A stretch of 64,000 bases of DNA from Variovorax paradoxus (lineage in GTDB: Bacteria; Pseudomonadota; Gammaproteobacteria; Burkholderiales; Burkholderiaceae_C): the NCBI RefSeq assembly GCF_000834655.1, contig NZ_JXQQ01000033.1, forward strand, positions 85,363 through 149,362, read 5' to 3'. Made by a program: the position numbers and the translations under genes. This document shows positions 8,163 through 16,925 of this stretch, one piece after another. Numbering within the stretch: position 1 is the stretch's first letter; the number at the start of each line of letters is the position of its first letter. The notes beneath the pieces were generated by a model. The model had not been told where the DNA came from. It saw only the letters and a program-made list of their open reading frames with translations, and searched no databases.

Positions 8163-9065
8163 ATGCGCGGGTCCGATTTCGCCGAGTTGAAGGCCTTTTC
8201 CGCCGTGGTCGAGCGAGCAAGCTTTGCGCGAGCCGCCGAGCATCTGGGGCTTTCGCCTTCCGCTCTGAGCCAGACAATCCGGCAACTCGAGGCGAGATTG
8301 GGAACGAGACTCCTGAACCGCACCACGCGCAGCGTGGCGCCTACCGCCACGGGGACACAGCTTCATGAGCGCATCGCTCCACTGTTCCGCGAAATGGCCG
8401 AGGCGGTGGACGAAGCAAGTGCGACCGGCGGTCATACGCGCGGCGCGCTGCGCATCAACACCTTGGGAATGGCCGCGCGCCAGGTCATCGCGCCCCGGCT
8501 GGGGCGGTTTCATCGTGCGCACCCCGAGGTGGTGCTCGACATCGTCGTGGACGATGCACTCAGCGACATCGTCGGTGGCCGCTTCGATGCCGGTATCCGC
8601 GTGGGAGGCCGACTGGAGAAGGACATGATCGCGGTGCGCTTGACGCCAGACGTGAAGATGATTGCGGTGGCGTCTCAAGACTACCTGGCACATCGCGGCA
8701 CGCCACGCACGCCGGTGGACCTGCACGACCACGCCTGCATCAACTGGCGACTCCAGGCCGACGGACGCGCTTACCGCTGGGAGTTCCAGAAAAAGGGAGA
8801 GCGGATCGAGGTGCCGGTCGAAGGACCGCTGGTCACCAACAATTCCGACATCGGGGTGGCTGCGGCGCTGCAGGGATTGGGCATTGCGTATGCGTTCGAG
8901 CGCACAAGCGTGGATGAGCATCTTGCCCAAGGCCAGCTGGTGCAGGTGCTCGCCGATTGGTCGATCACGCGCCCGGGATTGTTTCTCTATCACCCCAGCA
9001 GACGCCACATGCCCCCGGCGTTGCGAGCTTTCATCGACTGCATGCTGGACAAGCCTCGACCGTAG
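8163..9065 (+). CDS. LysR-family transcriptional regulator
   Basis: A regulator of 300 residues. The N-terminal winged HTH (ELKAFSAVVERASFARAAEH ... SALSQTIRQLEARLGTRLLN) is followed by a type 2 periplasmic-binding-like effector domain. It is divergent from the NTF2-like/SDR operon with a T-N11-A dyad in between, the classic layout for a LysR gene controlling its neighbour. The inducer is unknown. Confidence 0.9.
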   Translation: MRGSDFAELKAFSAVVERASFARAAEHLGLSPSALSQTIRQLEARLGTRLLNRTTRSVAPTATGTQLHERIAPLFREMAEAVDEASATGGHTRGALRINTLGMAARQVIAPRLGRFHRAHPEVVLDIVVDDALSDIVGGRFDAGIRVGGRLEKDMIAVRLTPDVKMIAVASQDYLAHRGTPRTPVDLHDHACINWRLQADGRAYRWEFQKKGERIEVPVEGPLVTNNSDIGVAAALQGLGIAYAFERTSVDEHLAQGQLVQVLADWSITRPGLFLYHPSRRHMPPALRAFIDCMLDKPRP

Positions 9066-9210
9066 GTCGAGGAGCGTGCAAGCGGCCGCCGATTCGCTGC
9101 ATCGACCGCTCAGCTCAGCGTCCGCCTGTCCGTCCCCCGCTGCTCGCGCACGCTCTATCGTGCGCGCGGCCAAACAGGAACACGTGCGACGTCGTGCGTT
9201 GGTGTTGAAC

Positions 9211-10611
9211 TTATCCTGCGCTTTCGGAAGCCCAGCAGAACCTGGCCGTGAAGTTGCGCAAGAGCTTGGGCTCATAGGTGAAGTCCATCCCCCGGATGGC
9301 GTGCGCGCGTCTGGCCACCGCCGCGAGGGCATCCGCAACGTAGTCCATGTGGTCGTTGGTGTAGACCCTTCGCGGTATCGTCAGCCGCATCGACTCCAGT
9401 GGCGCTTTCTCTTGCTTGCCGGTCAGCGGATCGCGCCCTAGCAGCAGCGACCCGATCTCGACGGCTCGCACGCCGGACTCGATGTAGAGCTCGCAGGCCA
9501 GTGCATGCGCGGGAAACTGCGCGGGGGGAATGTGCGGCAGCAACGCTGCGGCATCCACGAACACCGCATGCCCCCCGGTGGGATATTGAATCGGGATGTT
9601 CTCGGCACGAAGGCGTTCGCCCAGGTAGGCGACCTGCCCGATGCGGTAGTTCAGGTAATCCGGGTCCATCGCTTCTTCGAGCCCCACGGCCAACGCCTCC
9701 ATGTCCCGGCCCGCCAGGCCGCCGTAGGTGATGAAGCCTTCGCTGACGACGCAGCGCTCCTGCACGGCACGGAAGAGATCCTGGTCGTCACGGAAAGCGC
9801 AGAACCCGCCGATGTTGACCAGCCCGTCTTTCTTGGACGACATGACGGCAATGTCGGCGCAGGCCATCATCTCTCGCACGATCTGCGCAATGCTGTGCTG
9901 GGCGTACGCCGCCTCGCGTTCGCGAATGAACCATGCGTTCTCAGCGAAACGGGTCGCGTCTATCACCACCGGAATGCCCGCCTGCCGCGCCATCTGCGAT
10001 GCGGCCCGCAGGTTGGCCAGCGCCACCGGCTGGCCGCCGGTGGTGTTGCACGTCACCGTGGCCACGATGGCCGCGACATTGGCAGCGCCTTCCGTCTCGA
10101 TGAGCCGGGCCAGTTCGAGCAGATCGAAGTTGCCCTTCCAGTCGTGGTACTCCCTGGTGTCGAGCGCCTCCTTGTTGAGTGCGTTCAGGGCGCGCGCGCC
10201 GGCCAGTTCGATGTGCACCTTGGTGGTGTCGAAATGGAAGTTCGACAGGAACACCGGCTGTTCGGAGCCGCGGCGCTTGACCAGCTCGGGGTACAGCATC
10301 TGCTCGGCGCCGCGCCCCTGGTGAGCGGGCACCAGGTACGGGTAGCCGAACACCTTGTCGACGGTATCGACCAGCCGGTAGTAACTGCGGCTGCCCGCAT
10401 AGGCCTCGTCCGCGGCCATCATCGCGCTCCATTGGCGATCGCTCATGGCGCCGCTGCCGCTGTCGGTCAGCAGGTCGATGTAGACGTCGTCGCTGCGCAG
10501 CAGGAAGGGGTTGAGCCCTGCGTGGCGCAGCGCCTTCTCGCGGTGCTCTCGCGTCGTCATCGCGATGCGTTCGATGGTCTTGATGCGAAATGGCTCGGGT
10601 ATGCGTTTCAT
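9211..10611 (-). CDS. tnaA: Tryptophanase-family PLP lyase (tryptophan indole-lyase)
   Basis: A PLP beta-eliminating lyase of 466 residues. It aligns by eye with tryptophanase along its whole length: [30 protein letters not shown], the PLP lysine in [13 protein letters not shown] (260/261), and [10 protein letters not shown]. Asp128 in FHFDTT matches the tryptophanase-specific Asp, where tyrosine phenol-lyase has Thr. However, the position that is His in tryptophanase and Phe in tyrosine phenol-lyase (LR-H/F-FTA) is Asn453 here. The start is the ATG at 10611 (MKRIPEPF), matching family length. No tnaC-like leader or tnaB permease is adjacent. It is divergent from an Lrp/AsnC gene, probably its regulator. 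Confidence 0.85.
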   Translation of the reverse strand: MKRIPEPFRIKTIERIAMTTREHREKALRHAGLNPFLLRSDDVYIDLLTDSGSGAMSDRQWSAMMAADEAYAGSRSYYRLVDTVDKVFGYPYLVPAHQGRGAEQMLYPELVKRRGSEQPVFLSNFHFDTTKVHIELAGARALNALNKEALDTREYHDWKGNFDLLELARLIETEGAANVAAIVATVTCNTTGGQPVALANLRAASQMARQAGIPVVIDATRFAENAWFIREREAAYAQHSIAQIVREMMACADIAVMSSKKDGLVNIGGFCAFRDDQDLFRAVQERCVVSEGFITYGGLAGRDMEALAVGLEEAMDPDYLNYRIGQVAYLGERLRAENIPIQYPTGGHAVFVDAAALLPHIPPAQFPAHALACELYIESGVRAVEIGSLLLGRDPLTGKQEKAPLESMRLTIPRRVYTNDHMDYVADALAAVARRAHAIRGMDFTYEPKLLRNFTARFCWASESAG

Positions 10612-10688
10612 GATCGTTGGTTCCACACAGGATGAGGATTGCACGGAAGCACATTGCGCTGATTGACTACGCAACGCGCTTTTGTTGT

Positions 10689-10756
10689 GAACAACGATCA
10701 ATTGTTCTTTCAAGCGAGAGAGATGAGATTTCTTATCAGCCTCCTCTCGTTTGAAA
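10689..10756. promoter_or_regulatory. Palindromic operator region between tnaA and the Lrp gene
   Basis: Two dyads occupy the 194-base divergent promoter region. One is GAACAA (10689-10694) / TTGTTC (10702-10707). The other is a longer nested palindrome with outer arms TTTCAAGCGAGAG (10708-10720) and CTCTCGTTTGAAA (10744-10756), matching at 12 of 13 positions, around an inner GATGAGA/TCTTATC pair. AT-rich dyads of this kind suit Lrp/AsnC dimers. Confidence 0.55.
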
Positions 10757-10805
10757 AAAGAGGAAAGGTTGTATGGATTGATGCTTATGTGAGAAGCTAT
10801 TGCAT

Positions 10806-11276
10806 ATGATCAAACTCGATCGAATCGATGTTCGCATCCTTGCCCTTCTTCAAGAGAACGGCCGCATGTCCAACCTGGAGCTGGCCGAGGCGATAGGACT
10901 GTCTCCGGCGCAGTGCAGCCGGCGCCACCATCGCCTGGAGGAGGGCGGGGTGATCGCCCGGTACGAAGCGCGCCTGCGGCCCGCCGCGCTGGGCCTGCAG
11001 GTGACGGCTTTCGTGCACATCGGCATGGAGCGGGGCCACATGCGCGATCTCAAGCTGTTCCGGCAAACGCTTGCCGGCATGCCCGAGGTGCTCGAATGCC
11101 ATTCGGTCACCGGCGACGTCGACTACGTTCTGAAGGTCATCGCCCGGGACCTGGAGGGACTCAACGTCTTTCTCACCGAGCGGCTCGTGGCACTGCCTGG
11201 CGTCAACTTCGTCAAGTCCAGCGTGTGCCTGGAAGAGATCAAGCCGCGCTCGGGGTTGCCCTTGTCCGAGCAGTGA
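10806..11276 (+). CDS. Lrp/AsnC-family transcriptional regulator
   Basis: A regulator of 156 residues: N-terminal HTH ([20 protein letters not shown] ... [18 protein letters not shown]) and C-terminal RAM ligand-binding domain ([53 protein letters not shown]). The ATG at 10806 is preferred over the in-frame TTG two codons earlier. It is divergent from tnaA, so it likely senses tryptophan or a related amino acid and controls tnaA. That assignment is inference from position. Confidence 0.9.
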   Translation: MIKLDRIDVRILALLQENGRMSNLELAEAIGLSPAQCSRRHHRLEEGGVIARYEARLRPAALGLQVTAFVHIGMERGHMRDLKLFRQTLAGMPEVLECHSVTGDVDYVLKVIARDLEGLNVFLTERLVALPGVNFVKSSVCLEEIKPRSGLPLSEQ

Positions 11277-11311
11277 TCTGAAACAGCGTGCGGCGCAGCA
11301 ATGGCGCTGGC

Positions 11312-13303
11312 TCAGACGCCGGGTCGCTTGCGACCGCTGATCAACGTGAGCAACGCATGCGGCTGCAGCGGCTTGCCCAGGTGCGCGTCGAAGCCGGCTT
11401 CGGTCGCCTTGGCGTGATCCTGCGGCCGGGTGAACGCCGTGTGAGCCACCGAGAACAGCCGCGGCCTGCCGAGCGCATGCTCGCGTTGGCGCACTTCCCG
11501 GATCAGGTCGTAGCCGTCGCGTCCCGGCAGCCCGATGTCGCTGAGCAGCACGTCGGGCCATTTCTGGTCGAGCAACTGCATGGCGCTTTCGCAGTCCGTG
11601 CCCAAGCGCACGGTAGCGCCCGCGTCCGTCAGCACGACGGTCATGATTTCGCTGGCATCGGCGTTGTCTTCCACCACGAGCACATCGAGGCCGGCGAGCA
11701 GGCGGTCGTTGATCACCGCCGGGCGTGCATCGAGGGCGTCCAGCAGCACGATCGGCGCATCGTCCGAAGGCACGACCCCCAGCGTCACGCGCAGCGTGGT
11801 GCCGAGCCCTTCGCCCTCGCTGTGCGCCCAGACGTCGCCGCCGTGAAGTTCGGCCAGGTTCTTGACGATCGAGAGTCCGAGGCCAAGCCCGCCGTGGAAG
11901 CGGTTGTCCGGCGAGTCGTTCTGCGAGAAGCGGTCGAAAAGGTGCAGCAGAAAATCCTGGCTGATGCCGCGCCCGAAGTCCTGCACCGAAAGGTCCAGCA
12001 GATCGCCCTCGCGATGCAGGTGGATGAGGATGCGCCCGTCCTCGTGGGAGAACTTGATCGCGTTCGACAGCAGATTCCAGACGATCTGCTGGAAGCGGGT
12101 GGCGTCGAGCCAGGCGGGCGGGTCGGCAGGTCCCGCCTCGAACACGATGTCCAGCCGCTTGGCAGCGGCCGGCGCGGCCAGCGCCTCGATGGCCGAGACC
12201 ACCAGGCCGCGCGGCTCGATCCACTCGCGGTGCAGCCGCAGCTTGCCCGAGCTGATGCGCGAGACGTCCAGGATGTCGGCGATCAACCGCGTTTGCGCCT
12301 TGACGCTGCGGTCGATGGCTTCGAGTCCCTTTTCCATCTGCTCCGGCGTGCGCTTGCCCACCTTCAGCAGATGCACCCATCCGCCGATCGCGTTGAGCGG
12401 GTTGCGCAGTTCGTGCGAAAGCACGGCGACGAAATCGTCCTTCGTGCGGCTCAGGCGCTCGGCCGCGACGCGCGCGGCCTGCTCGCGCTCGAGCACTTCG
12501 CGGCGGCGCGTTTCGAGTTCGAAGCGCTCGGACACGTCCAGTGCGATGCCCACGCGCAAGCCTGGCTCGATGGGGGCAGACATCGTCCATTCGAGCCGGA
12601 TCCAGGAGGCGTCTTGCCGAAGCAGCGGGAATTCGCCTTTCCACGGTGCCCCCAGGGCGGGCGTGAGCGAGGCGCCGCCCGTGTGGGCCTCGACGAAGGC
12701 TGTCCATTCGTCGGGTGCGAAGGCGCTGACAGGCTGGCCGATCAACGCGTCGCGCGACTGCCCCAGCATCCCGACCATCGCGGGATTCACGTCGGCGAAC
12801 CGGCCGTCGGCGTCGATCAGCGCCATGCCTGTGGGCGCATGGTCGTAGATGGCACGAAATCGCGCTTCGCTGCTTCGCTGCTTTTCCTCGGCCATGCGCG
12901 CGCGGATCAGCGCTTGCAAGGTCGCGACGAGAACCGGGGGTTCCACAGGATGCACCAAGTAGGCGTCGGCACCCGCGTTGAGGCCCGCCACCTTGTCCTC
13001 GTTGCGAACGAACGTGGCCGATAGATGCACCACCGGCAGCGTTGCGGTCGAAGGCTTGACGCGCAGTTCGCGGCACACCTCGAAACCGCTGAAGTCGGGC
13101 AGGTGCACGTCGAGCACCACGGCCGAAATCTGATGCGTGGCGAGCATGAGCGCTTCGCCGCCGGTACTCGCCTGGCGCGTCTGAAAACCGGCGGCGCGGA
13201 TCACGCGCTCGGTGGCGTAGCGCGTGGTGGGGTTGTCGTCCACCACAAGCACTGTGTGGCGCGATCGGTCGATCGTGGTGTTTATCAGCGGCTCGGGCGA
13301 CAT
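11312..13303 (-). CDS. Hybrid sensor histidine kinase (REC-PAS-HisKA-HATPase-REC)
   Basis: A protein of 663 residues and the last gene of the stressosome operon. Order: REC1 (about 15-132, Asp65 in VVLDVHLPD), PAS (about 145-260), HisKA with His297 (VLSHELRNPL), HATPase_c (DFGRGIS, GLGLGLSIVKNL), and C-terminal REC2 with phospho-acceptor in LLSDIGLPGRDG and Lys in LGKPLQP. REC1 has His where the conserved signalling Lys is normal (LVHPVEPP), so it may be a degenerate receiver. There is no DNA-binding domain. The ATG at 13303 lies 2 bases after the upstream kinase stop, so they are co-transcribed. Confidence 0.9.
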   Translation of the reverse strand: MSPEPLINTTIDRSRHTVLVVDDNPTTRYATERVIRAAGFQTRQASTGGEALMLATHQISAVVLDVHLPDFSGFEVCRELRVKPSTATLPVVHLSATFVRNEDKVAGLNAGADAYLVHPVEPPVLVATLQALIRARMAEEKQRSSEARFRAIYDHAPTGMALIDADGRFADVNPAMVGMLGQSRDALIGQPVSAFAPDEWTAFVEAHTGGASLTPALGAPWKGEFPLLRQDASWIRLEWTMSAPIEPGLRVGIALDVSERFELETRRREVLEREQAARVAAERLSRTKDDFVAVLSHELRNPLNAIGGWVHLLKVGKRTPEQMEKGLEAIDRSVKAQTRLIADILDVSRISSGKLRLHREWIEPRGLVVSAIEALAAPAAAKRLDIVFEAGPADPPAWLDATRFQQIVWNLLSNAIKFSHEDGRILIHLHREGDLLDLSVQDFGRGISQDFLLHLFDRFSQNDSPDNRFHGGLGLGLSIVKNLAELHGGDVWAHSEGEGLGTTLRVTLGVVPSDDAPIVLLDALDARPAVINDRLLAGLDVLVVEDNADASEIMTVVLTDAGATVRLGTDCESAMQLLDQKWPDVLLSDIGLPGRDGYDLIREVRQREHALGRPRLFSVAHTAFTRPQDHAKATEAGFDAHLGKPLQPHALLTLISGRKRPGV

Positions 13304-13305
13304 GG

Positions 13306-14175
13306 CTAGTCCGGTTGCGCCGCGGGCTGGCGCTGCAGCTGCACCGGCAGCGTCACGGAGAACACCGAGCCCTTGCCGAGTTCGCTTGCCACTTCGACCC
13401 GGCCGCCCAGCAGCCCCGCGAGCTGCCTGCACAGGGACAGGCCCAGACCTGTGCCGCGCAGGCGCTTTTGCACCGGCGAGTCGACCTGGGAGAAGTCGTC
13501 GAACACCGCGGCATGGTGTTCGGGCGCGATACCGATGCCGGTGTCCGCGACCGAAAACCGGATCGAGTCTTCGCCCACCGGCATCGCCGTCACCCGCACC
13601 TCGCCATGTGGCGTGAACTTCAACGCGTTGGAGATGAAGTTGCGCAGGATCTGAGAGAGCTTGCGGTCATCGGTGTAGAGCTTGGGCAGGCCTTCGGGCT
13701 CCTCGAAGATCAGCGCGGTGGCCGGGTTGTGCAGCACCGGGCGGAACATGCCGCGCAGCGCGGAGAAGAGGTCGACCATCTCGAACCACGCCGGCGAGAT
13801 GTCGACGCGGCCGGCCTCGATCTTGGCCAGGTCGAGCAGGTCGTCGACCATTTCGGCCAACTCGGTCGCGGTGGTGTCCACGAAGCCGACCTGCTTTTCC
13901 TGCTCGGGGGTCAGCGGCCCGTCGACCCGATCGCTGAGCAGCCTTGCGATGCTGCGGATCGCGCTGATAGGCGTGCGGAATTCATGGCTCATGTAGGCCA
14001 GGAAGCGGCTCTTGAGTTCGGTGGCCTTCTGAAGCTGCTCCGCCTGGGCGTCGAGCTCGGCGTAGAGCGCCACCACGCCGCGGTTGGTCTCCTCGAGCTC
14101 CGCGCGCAATTCGTCGACTTCGCGTCGACTGGCCGCAAGCGCATCTTCTGCATCGACCACGTCGGTGCTGTTCAT
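13306..14175 (-). CDS. Sensor histidine kinase with N-terminal coiled coil
   Basis: A soluble kinase of 289 residues. A coiled coil (about 8-55, EVDELRAELEETNRGVVALY...) replaces any sensor domain. HisKA follows with His64 in YMSHEFRTPISA, then HATPase_c with N box NFISNALKF, G1 DTGIGIAPEHH and G2 RGTGLGLSL. There is no transmembrane segment, so the input must come from a protein partner, most simply the stressosome proteins encoded upstream. It starts 3 bases after the end of the phosphatase gene. Confidence 0.9.
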   Translation of the reverse strand: MNSTDVVDAEDALAASRREVDELRAELEETNRGVVALYAELDAQAEQLQKATELKSRFLAYMSHEFRTPISAIRSIARLLSDRVDGPLTPEQEKQVGFVDTTATELAEMVDDLLDLAKIEAGRVDISPAWFEMVDLFSALRGMFRPVLHNPATALIFEEPEGLPKLYTDDRKLSQILRNFISNALKFTPHGEVRVTAMPVGEDSIRFSVADTGIGIAPEHHAAVFDDFSQVDSPVQKRLRGTGLGLSLCRQLAGLLGGRVEVASELGKGSVFSVTLPVQLQRQPAAQPD

Positions 14176-14178
14176 TGG

Positions 14179-15207
14179 CTATTCCTTCCGGCGCATCACC
14201 ACGATGGTCGCATCGTCACGGTGACGGGTATGGTCGCGCAAAAGGACCGCCGCGACCAGCGTGGGATCCCTCTGCAGCAATGGGCGGATGCGATCGACGC
14301 TCCAGCGCGTCTCGATGCCGTCGCTGTGCAGCACCACCAGCGCATGCGCCGGCAGCTCGAACGAGGTGATCTCGGGCTTGCGGATCTGCATGCCGGCGGT
14401 GCCGTGCTGGGTGACGATCGATTTGTCGAACACGCCCGACAGCACCCGGCCCACGATGTTGCCGGCGCCGCTGTAGGAGACAGTGCCGGCGGCTGCATCG
14501 ACGCGCAGCGCGCAGATGGCGGCCCCGCGGGTGGTCTGCAGCGCGCGATGCACGCGCTGCACGGTCTCGCGCAGGTCGTCCTGCGGCGCGTCGGCGAAGG
14601 CCGCGGTGGCTGCGTCGGACGCCTTGGCCGCCTCGGGTCCGTGGCCCAGACCATCCGCCATGAGAAGCGTGGTCTGCCCCTCCTGGGTGAAGCCGGCCCA
14701 GCCGTCGCCGCACACCGACTCGTGCGGTGCGGGCAGGCAGACCGCGCCGATCTCGAGCGCTGGCGCGGTAGCGCTGCCCGCCGAGGCGCCGGGCGAGGCG
14801 ATCTGGCGCACGCGCGCCACGCTCACCGTCCCGTCGGGCACGGAGGAATGGATATCGAATTCGTTCGCCAGCCGTCGCACGGCGCCCAGGCCGGTGCCCG
14901 GCGTGCTGCCCGAGGAGTGGCCGTCCTGCATGGCGAGCGGGATGTCCGGAATGCCCGGGCCTTCGTCGATGGAAATCAGTTCGACCTCGCTGGCTGTCGG
15001 GCGCGAAGCTATCAGCAGCCGGCCACGGGTGGCATGGCGGTGCAGGTTGGTGCCCAGCTCCGTCACCACCAACGCCAGACGGCCGGCATCGACCTCGCCC
15101 CAACCCATTTCCGCGGCGGCCTGGGCCGCATGCCGACGCGCCTCGCCCACGCGGCTCGCGTCGTCCATGGGAAACGCCTTGTGTGTCCAGCCCGTGGTCA
15201 CTTCCAC
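14179..15207 (-). CDS. RsbX-like PP2C phosphatase with an N-terminal RsbT-like HATPase domain
   Basis: A two-domain protein of 342 residues. Residues 1-135 are a GHKL/HATPase_c_2 domain like RsbT/RsbW (N box ELGTNLHRH, G1 DEGPGIPD, G2 PGTGLGA). The rest is a SpoIIE/PP2C phosphatase with metal-binding Asp motifs CGDGW, ADGLGHG, HSDG and RDDATIVV. By analogy with RsbX it should dephosphorylate RsbR and RsbS to reset the stressosome; the extra kinase-fold domain is unusual. The GTG at 15207 is given as start. A second GTG at 15201 overlaps the rsbT stop (GTGA) and is equally possible. Confidence 0.85.
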   Translation of the reverse strand: MEVTTGWTHKAFPMDDASRVGEARRHAAQAAAEMGWGEVDAGRLALVVTELGTNLHRHATRGRLLIASRPTASEVELISIDEGPGIPDIPLAMQDGHSSGSTPGTGLGAVRRLANEFDIHSSVPDGTVSVARVRQIASPGASAGSATAPALEIGAVCLPAPHESVCGDGWAGFTQEGQTTLLMADGLGHGPEAAKASDAATAAFADAPQDDLRETVQRVHRALQTTRGAAICALRVDAAAGTVSYSGAGNIVGRVLSGVFDKSIVTQHGTAGMQIRKPEITSFELPAHALVVLHSDGIETRWSVDRIRPLLQRDPTLVAAVLLRDHTRHRDDATIVVMRRKE

Positions 15208-15602
15208 TTGGTGATACTCACTCGGGTGCCCTGGCCCGACGCCGACACGATGTCGAAGTCATTGACGAGCCGCTTGCTGCCGGGCAGCCCCAGGCCCATG
15301 CCGCTGCCGCTGGTCCAACCGTCGGTCAGGGCCAGGGCGAGGTCGGGGATGCCGGGCCCTTCGTCCTCGAAGTGCAGCATCAGGCCGCGCCGCCCGTTGC
15401 GTTCGACGAATTCCCAGCGCATGCGACCCCCGCCGCCGTGGATGAGGGTGTTGCGGGACAGTTCGCTCGCGGCCGTGATCATCTTCGTCTGATCGACCAG
15501 CGAGAGCTTCAGATCCTGGCAAAGGGCGCGCACCATCTGGCGGCTGGCGACGATGTTCTGCTCGGTGAGCAGCGGCAACGTGCCTGAGGTTTCAATGGTC
15601 AA
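15198..15602 (-). CDS. rsbT: RsbT-type serine/threonine kinase (stressosome switch kinase)
   Basis: A GHKL kinase of 134 residues that in known stressosomes phosphorylates RsbR and RsbS and is then released to activate a downstream partner. The N box ASELSRNTLIHGGGG, the G1 box EDEGPGIPD and the G2 box GMGLGLPGSKRL are all present. It starts at a TTG (15602) that overlaps the 3' end of rsbS by 11 bases, which implies coupled translation. In Bacillus the released RsbT activates the phosphatase RsbU; here no rsbU is present and the next genes encode a phosphatase and two histidine kinases. Confidence 0.92.
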   Translation of the reverse strand: MTIETSGTLPLLTEQNIVASRQMVRALCQDLKLSLVDQTKMITAASELSRNTLIHGGGGRMRWEFVERNGRRGLMLHFEDEGPGIPDLALALTDGWTSGSGMGLGLPGSKRLVNDFDIVSASGQGTRVSITKWK

Positions 15603-15966
15603 GGACGTTCTCCAGCCGGGAACGCCGCAGAAGCTCCATGCCGCGCTCGACGTTGAGCGCCGTCTTCACGCCCTCGAGGGACAGGCCGAGTTCGACGAGC
15701 GTGATGGCCACCGCGGGCTGCATGCCCACCACCACGGTCGTCGCAGAAAGGATGCGGGCAATGCCTGAAATGCTGGTGAGCATGCGCCCGACGAACGAGT
15801 CGACGATCTCGAGGGCCGAGATGTCGATCATCACGCCCGAGGCACCGGTCTTGGCGATGCGGTCCGCCAGATCGTCCTGGAGGGTCAGTGCGGTCTGGTC
15901 CTGCATGTCGACCTGGATGGTCACCAGCAGCGTCTCGCCCATGCGAAGGATTGGAATGCGATCCAC
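15592..15966 (-). CDS. rsbS: RsbS-type STAS scaffold protein of the stressosome
   Basis: A single STAS domain of 124 residues, beginning VDRIPILRMGETLLVTIQVD as in RsbS. The phosphorylatable Ser is conserved at position 57 (ALEIVDSFVGRM), and the C-terminal signature GMQPAVAITLVELGLSL matches Bacillus RsbS closely. The GTG at 15966 is chosen because GAAAGG lies 7 bases upstream and because the family starts at this residue. It sits between rsbR (11-base gap) and rsbT (11-base overlap). Confidence 0.93.
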   Translation of the reverse strand: MDRIPILRMGETLLVTIQVDMQDQTALTLQDDLADRIAKTGASGVMIDISALEIVDSFVGRMLTSISGIARILSATTVVVGMQPAVAITLVELGLSLEGVKTALNVERGMELLRRSRLENVLDH

Positions 15967-15976
15967 GGCACGCCTT

Positions 15977-16822
15977 TCAGTTGTCGCGCGAGACGCGCCA
16001 GCCGGTCTGCTGCAGTGCGAGCGCGAGCGCATCGGCCAGCGTCGCCTTGGTGCGCACGCCTTGCAGGTCGATGCCCAGATGCACGATGGTCTGTGCGATC
16101 TGCGGCCGGATCCCGCTGATGATGCAATCGGCGCCCATGAGGCGGATCGCGGTCACCGTCTTGAGCAGGTGCTGCGCCACCAGCGTATCGACCGTGGGCA
16201 CGCCCGTGATGTCGATGATGGCGAGTTCGGAGCCGGTCTCCACGATGCGCTGCAGCAGGGCTTCCATCACCATCTGCGTGCGGCTGCTGTCGAGCACGCC
16301 GATCATCGGCACGGCGAGCACGCCTTCCCACAGCTTGACGACCGGCGTGGACAGCTCCAGCAGCTCTTCCTGCTGGCGACGGATGATCTCCTCGCGGGCC
16401 TGCTGGTAGGTGGCCACGGTGTTCTGTGCCAGCTTGTCGACGGTGGTCGACAACGCCCAGAGGGAAGCGGCCATGGCGACTGGGTCCGCGGCCAGGCGCT
16501 TCTGGATGGCGGCGAAGAGCGGTTTTTTCAGCGCGAGCACGAAGAGGCTGGTCTCTGCGGCCGTCTGGCCTTTCGCTGCGCGCGTCTTGGACAGTGCGCC
16601 CAGTGTCTCGCGAAGGCCGGCCCAGGCGGGCGCCTCGAATCGCGAGGGATCGCCGTCCGCCTGCAGGCCATCGCGCAACTGGGCCAGGATGTCGGCCGCT
16701 TCGGCATGCGCTGCTCGGCGCGCGCCGGGTTCGCTCACCTGAGCTTCATCGAGCCAGGTATCGATGACGGTGGTTTCATCCTCGCGCAGGGTGGCCAGCA
16801 ACGCTTGGTATTCGCTCTTCAT
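15977..16822 (-). CDS. rsbR: RsbR-type stressosome sensor/scaffold protein
   Basis: A protein of 281 residues. The N-terminal half (about 1-150) is helical and globin-like (RsbR_N-type), ending in a Gln/Glu-rich linker helix. The C-terminal half is a STAS domain (about 165-275). Both phospho-acceptor threonines known from Bacillus RsbRA are conserved: Thr213 in PTVDTLVAQH and Thr245 in IAQTIVHLGIDL. No haem-ligand or other cofactor motif can be assigned. The ATG at 16822 is chosen over the longer frame because AGAGGA lies 7 bases upstream. It is the first gene of the six-gene operon. Confidence 0.92.
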   Translation of the reverse strand: MKSEYQALLATLREDETTVIDTWLDEAQVSEPGARRAAHAEAADILAQLRDGLQADGDPSRFEAPAWAGLRETLGALSKTRAAKGQTAAETSLFVLALKKPLFAAIQKRLAADPVAMAASLWALSTTVDKLAQNTVATYQQAREEIIRRQQEELLELSTPVVKLWEGVLAVPMIGVLDSSRTQMVMEALLQRIVETGSELAIIDITGVPTVDTLVAQHLLKTVTAIRLMGADCIISGIRPQIAQTIVHLGIDLQGVRTKATLADALALALQQTGWRVSRDN

Positions 16823-16925
16823 GAAGTTCCTCTGGAATTTGGAGTGGCGGTCTTTCAACGACCTGCTTGTAGACCACGCTTGCGCCTGCCGCGAAAGGTC
16901 AAGTTACAGATCGTAGCCGGTGCAT

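Noticed and set aside
9211..10611. Tyrosine phenol-lyase instead of tryptophanase
   Set aside because: Asp128 in FHFDTT and the overall sequence match tryptophanase; tyrosine phenol-lyase has Thr there. The Asn at the His/Phe position fits neither, so I kept tryptophanase and flagged it.
10612..10805. A tnaC-like leader peptide controlling tnaA
   Set aside because: No short frame with the Trp-containing leader pattern and no Pro stop context was found; palindromes fit an Lrp-type operator better.
10797..13076. A 759-codon minus-strand frame overlapping the Lrp gene and the hybrid kinase
   Set aside because: It is a different frame of the kinase gene on the same strand extended through antisense of the Lrp gene. 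The translation is low-complexity Arg/Ala and carries no domain.
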